Made by a program: the position numbers and the translations under genes
In this document: in pieces, positions 12,968-13,489 of the stretch
Layout: every line of letters begins with the position of its first letter
Position numbering within the stretch: the stretch's first letter is position 1
Assembly (NCBI GenBank): GCA_022615475.1
Contig: JAKEGQ010000013.1
Location: 1-13,489, forward strand
Direction of reading: 5' to 3'
DNA: 13,489 nt
Source of the DNA: Candidatus Methylomirabilota bacterium
GTDB lineage: Bacteria > Methylomirabilota > Methylomirabilia > Methylomirabilales > CSP1-5
Notes under the pieces: generated by a model
What the model was told of the DNA's origin: nothing
The model's database searches: none
Seen by the model: the letters and a program-made list of their open reading frames with translations, nothing else

Positions 12968-13489
12968 GTGAGCGACCAGATGAGCGGTTGGGCTCTCGTG
13001 TTGGGCGCCTCAAGCGGGTTCGGCGAGGCTACGAGCCTGGCGCTGGCCCGAGCGGGGATGCATATCTTTGGAGTCCACCTGGATCGCAAGACCACCCTGG
13101 CCAATGTGGAGCGGATCGTCAATGAGATTCGGGGGATAGGGCAGGAGGCCCACTTCTTTAACATGAATGCCGCCGACGAGGAAAAGCGCCGCGAGGCGTT
13201 GGACCAGATGGAGAAGGTCCTGAAGGAGCGGGGTGAAGAGGGACGAGTCAAGGTCCTTCTCCACTCATTGGCCTTCGGCACGCTGAAGCCCTTCATCGCC
13301 GCGAACCCTGCCGAGGCCATCACCAAAGCCCAGATGGACATGACGGTGGACGTCATGGCGCACAGTCTCGTCTATTGGGTTCAGGACTTGGTCGCGCGGA
13401 GACTGATGAGGGACGGGGGCCGGGTCTTTGCGATGACCAGCTCCGGCGGACATCGGGTCTGGCCCACCTATGGGGCGGTCTCGGCCGCC
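12968..13489 (+). CDS. Short-chain dehydrogenase/reductase, enoyl-ACP reductase-like, C-terminus cut by window edge
   Basis: NAD(P)H-dependent Rossmann-fold reductase; 174 codons are visible and the frame is open to the right edge. The dinucleotide-binding motif is GASSGFG (13-19). LLHSLAFGTLKPF resembles the HSxAF segment of FabI-type enoyl-ACP reductases, and AMTSSGGH gives the catalytic-region serines. In WPTYGAVSAA the tyrosine is followed by exactly six residues before the sequence ends. The next codon would be the lysine if this has the FabI/FabL Tyr-x6-Lys arrangement; position +4 is Ser, which argues against the classical Tyr-x3-Lys. A fatty-acid synthesis role is therefore likely but unproven. 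I chose the GTG at 12968 with AAGGGAGG at 5-base spacing; a GTG one codon earlier is possible. It has its own promoter candidate. Confidence 0.85.
   Translation, partial: MSDQMSGWALVLGASSGFGEATSLALARAGMHIFGVHLDRKTTLANVERIVNEIRGIGQEAHFFNMNAADEEKRREALDQMEKVLKERGEEGRVKVLLHSLAFGTLKPFIAANPAEAITKAQMDMTVDVMAHSLVYWVQDLVARRLMRDGGRVFAMTSSGGHRVWPTYGAVSAA

Overview
The window is a GC-rich bacterial chromosome segment, densely packed with mostly housekeeping genes. Starts are often GTG, ribosome binding sites are purine-rich, and the visible promoters look like sigma-70 type. The mix of a PyrR attenuator, a YbhG/YbhF-like exporter, a Ste24-like M48 protease, MqnD and a FabI/FabL-like reductase suggests an environmental Gram-negative-type lineage such as NC10/Methylomirabilota or a relative. 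That placement is inference; there is no rRNA or other marker here to prove it.

Left part, minus strand (1-1743): a pyrimidine operon reads leftward, with pyrR first and pyrB second. pyrB runs off the left edge. Upstream of pyrR the sequence shows a full attenuation module: a consensus promoter (TTGACA, 17 bp, TATTAT), a hairpin that closely matches the PyrR-binding loop, and an intrinsic terminator ending directly at pyrR. One terminator arm can pair instead with the PyrR-binding hairpin.

Centre left, plus strand (1795-8208): ligA (NAD-dependent DNA ligase) starts divergently from pyrR. It is followed at very short spacing by a HlyD/YbhG-type membrane fusion protein, an ABC ATPase, an ABC-2 permease and a Ste24-like M48 metalloprotease. 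The first three exporter genes form a tripartite efflux unit; its substrate cannot be read from sequence.

Centre right (8209-12005): a TPR protein, a divergent adenine-deaminase-family amidohydrolase and a UPF0173 metallo-beta-lactamase-fold hydrolase form a three-gene block. An intrinsic terminator lies between the TPR gene and the deaminase. The block is flanked by two copies of one dispersed repeat in inverted orientation (8217-8552 and about 11791-11982). Both copies have conserved ends and an unrelated, hairpin-rich middle. This repeat pair is the least explained structure in the window.

Right end (12006-13489): mqnD-like (futalosine-pathway menaquinone synthesis), then a short-chain dehydrogenase resembling enoyl-ACP reductases, with its own promoter, cut by the right edge. 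Degenerate tandem repeats with a 7-base period occur at three intergenic sites (972-1034, 11716-11743, 11985-12026). The last overlaps the putative mqnD start codon.
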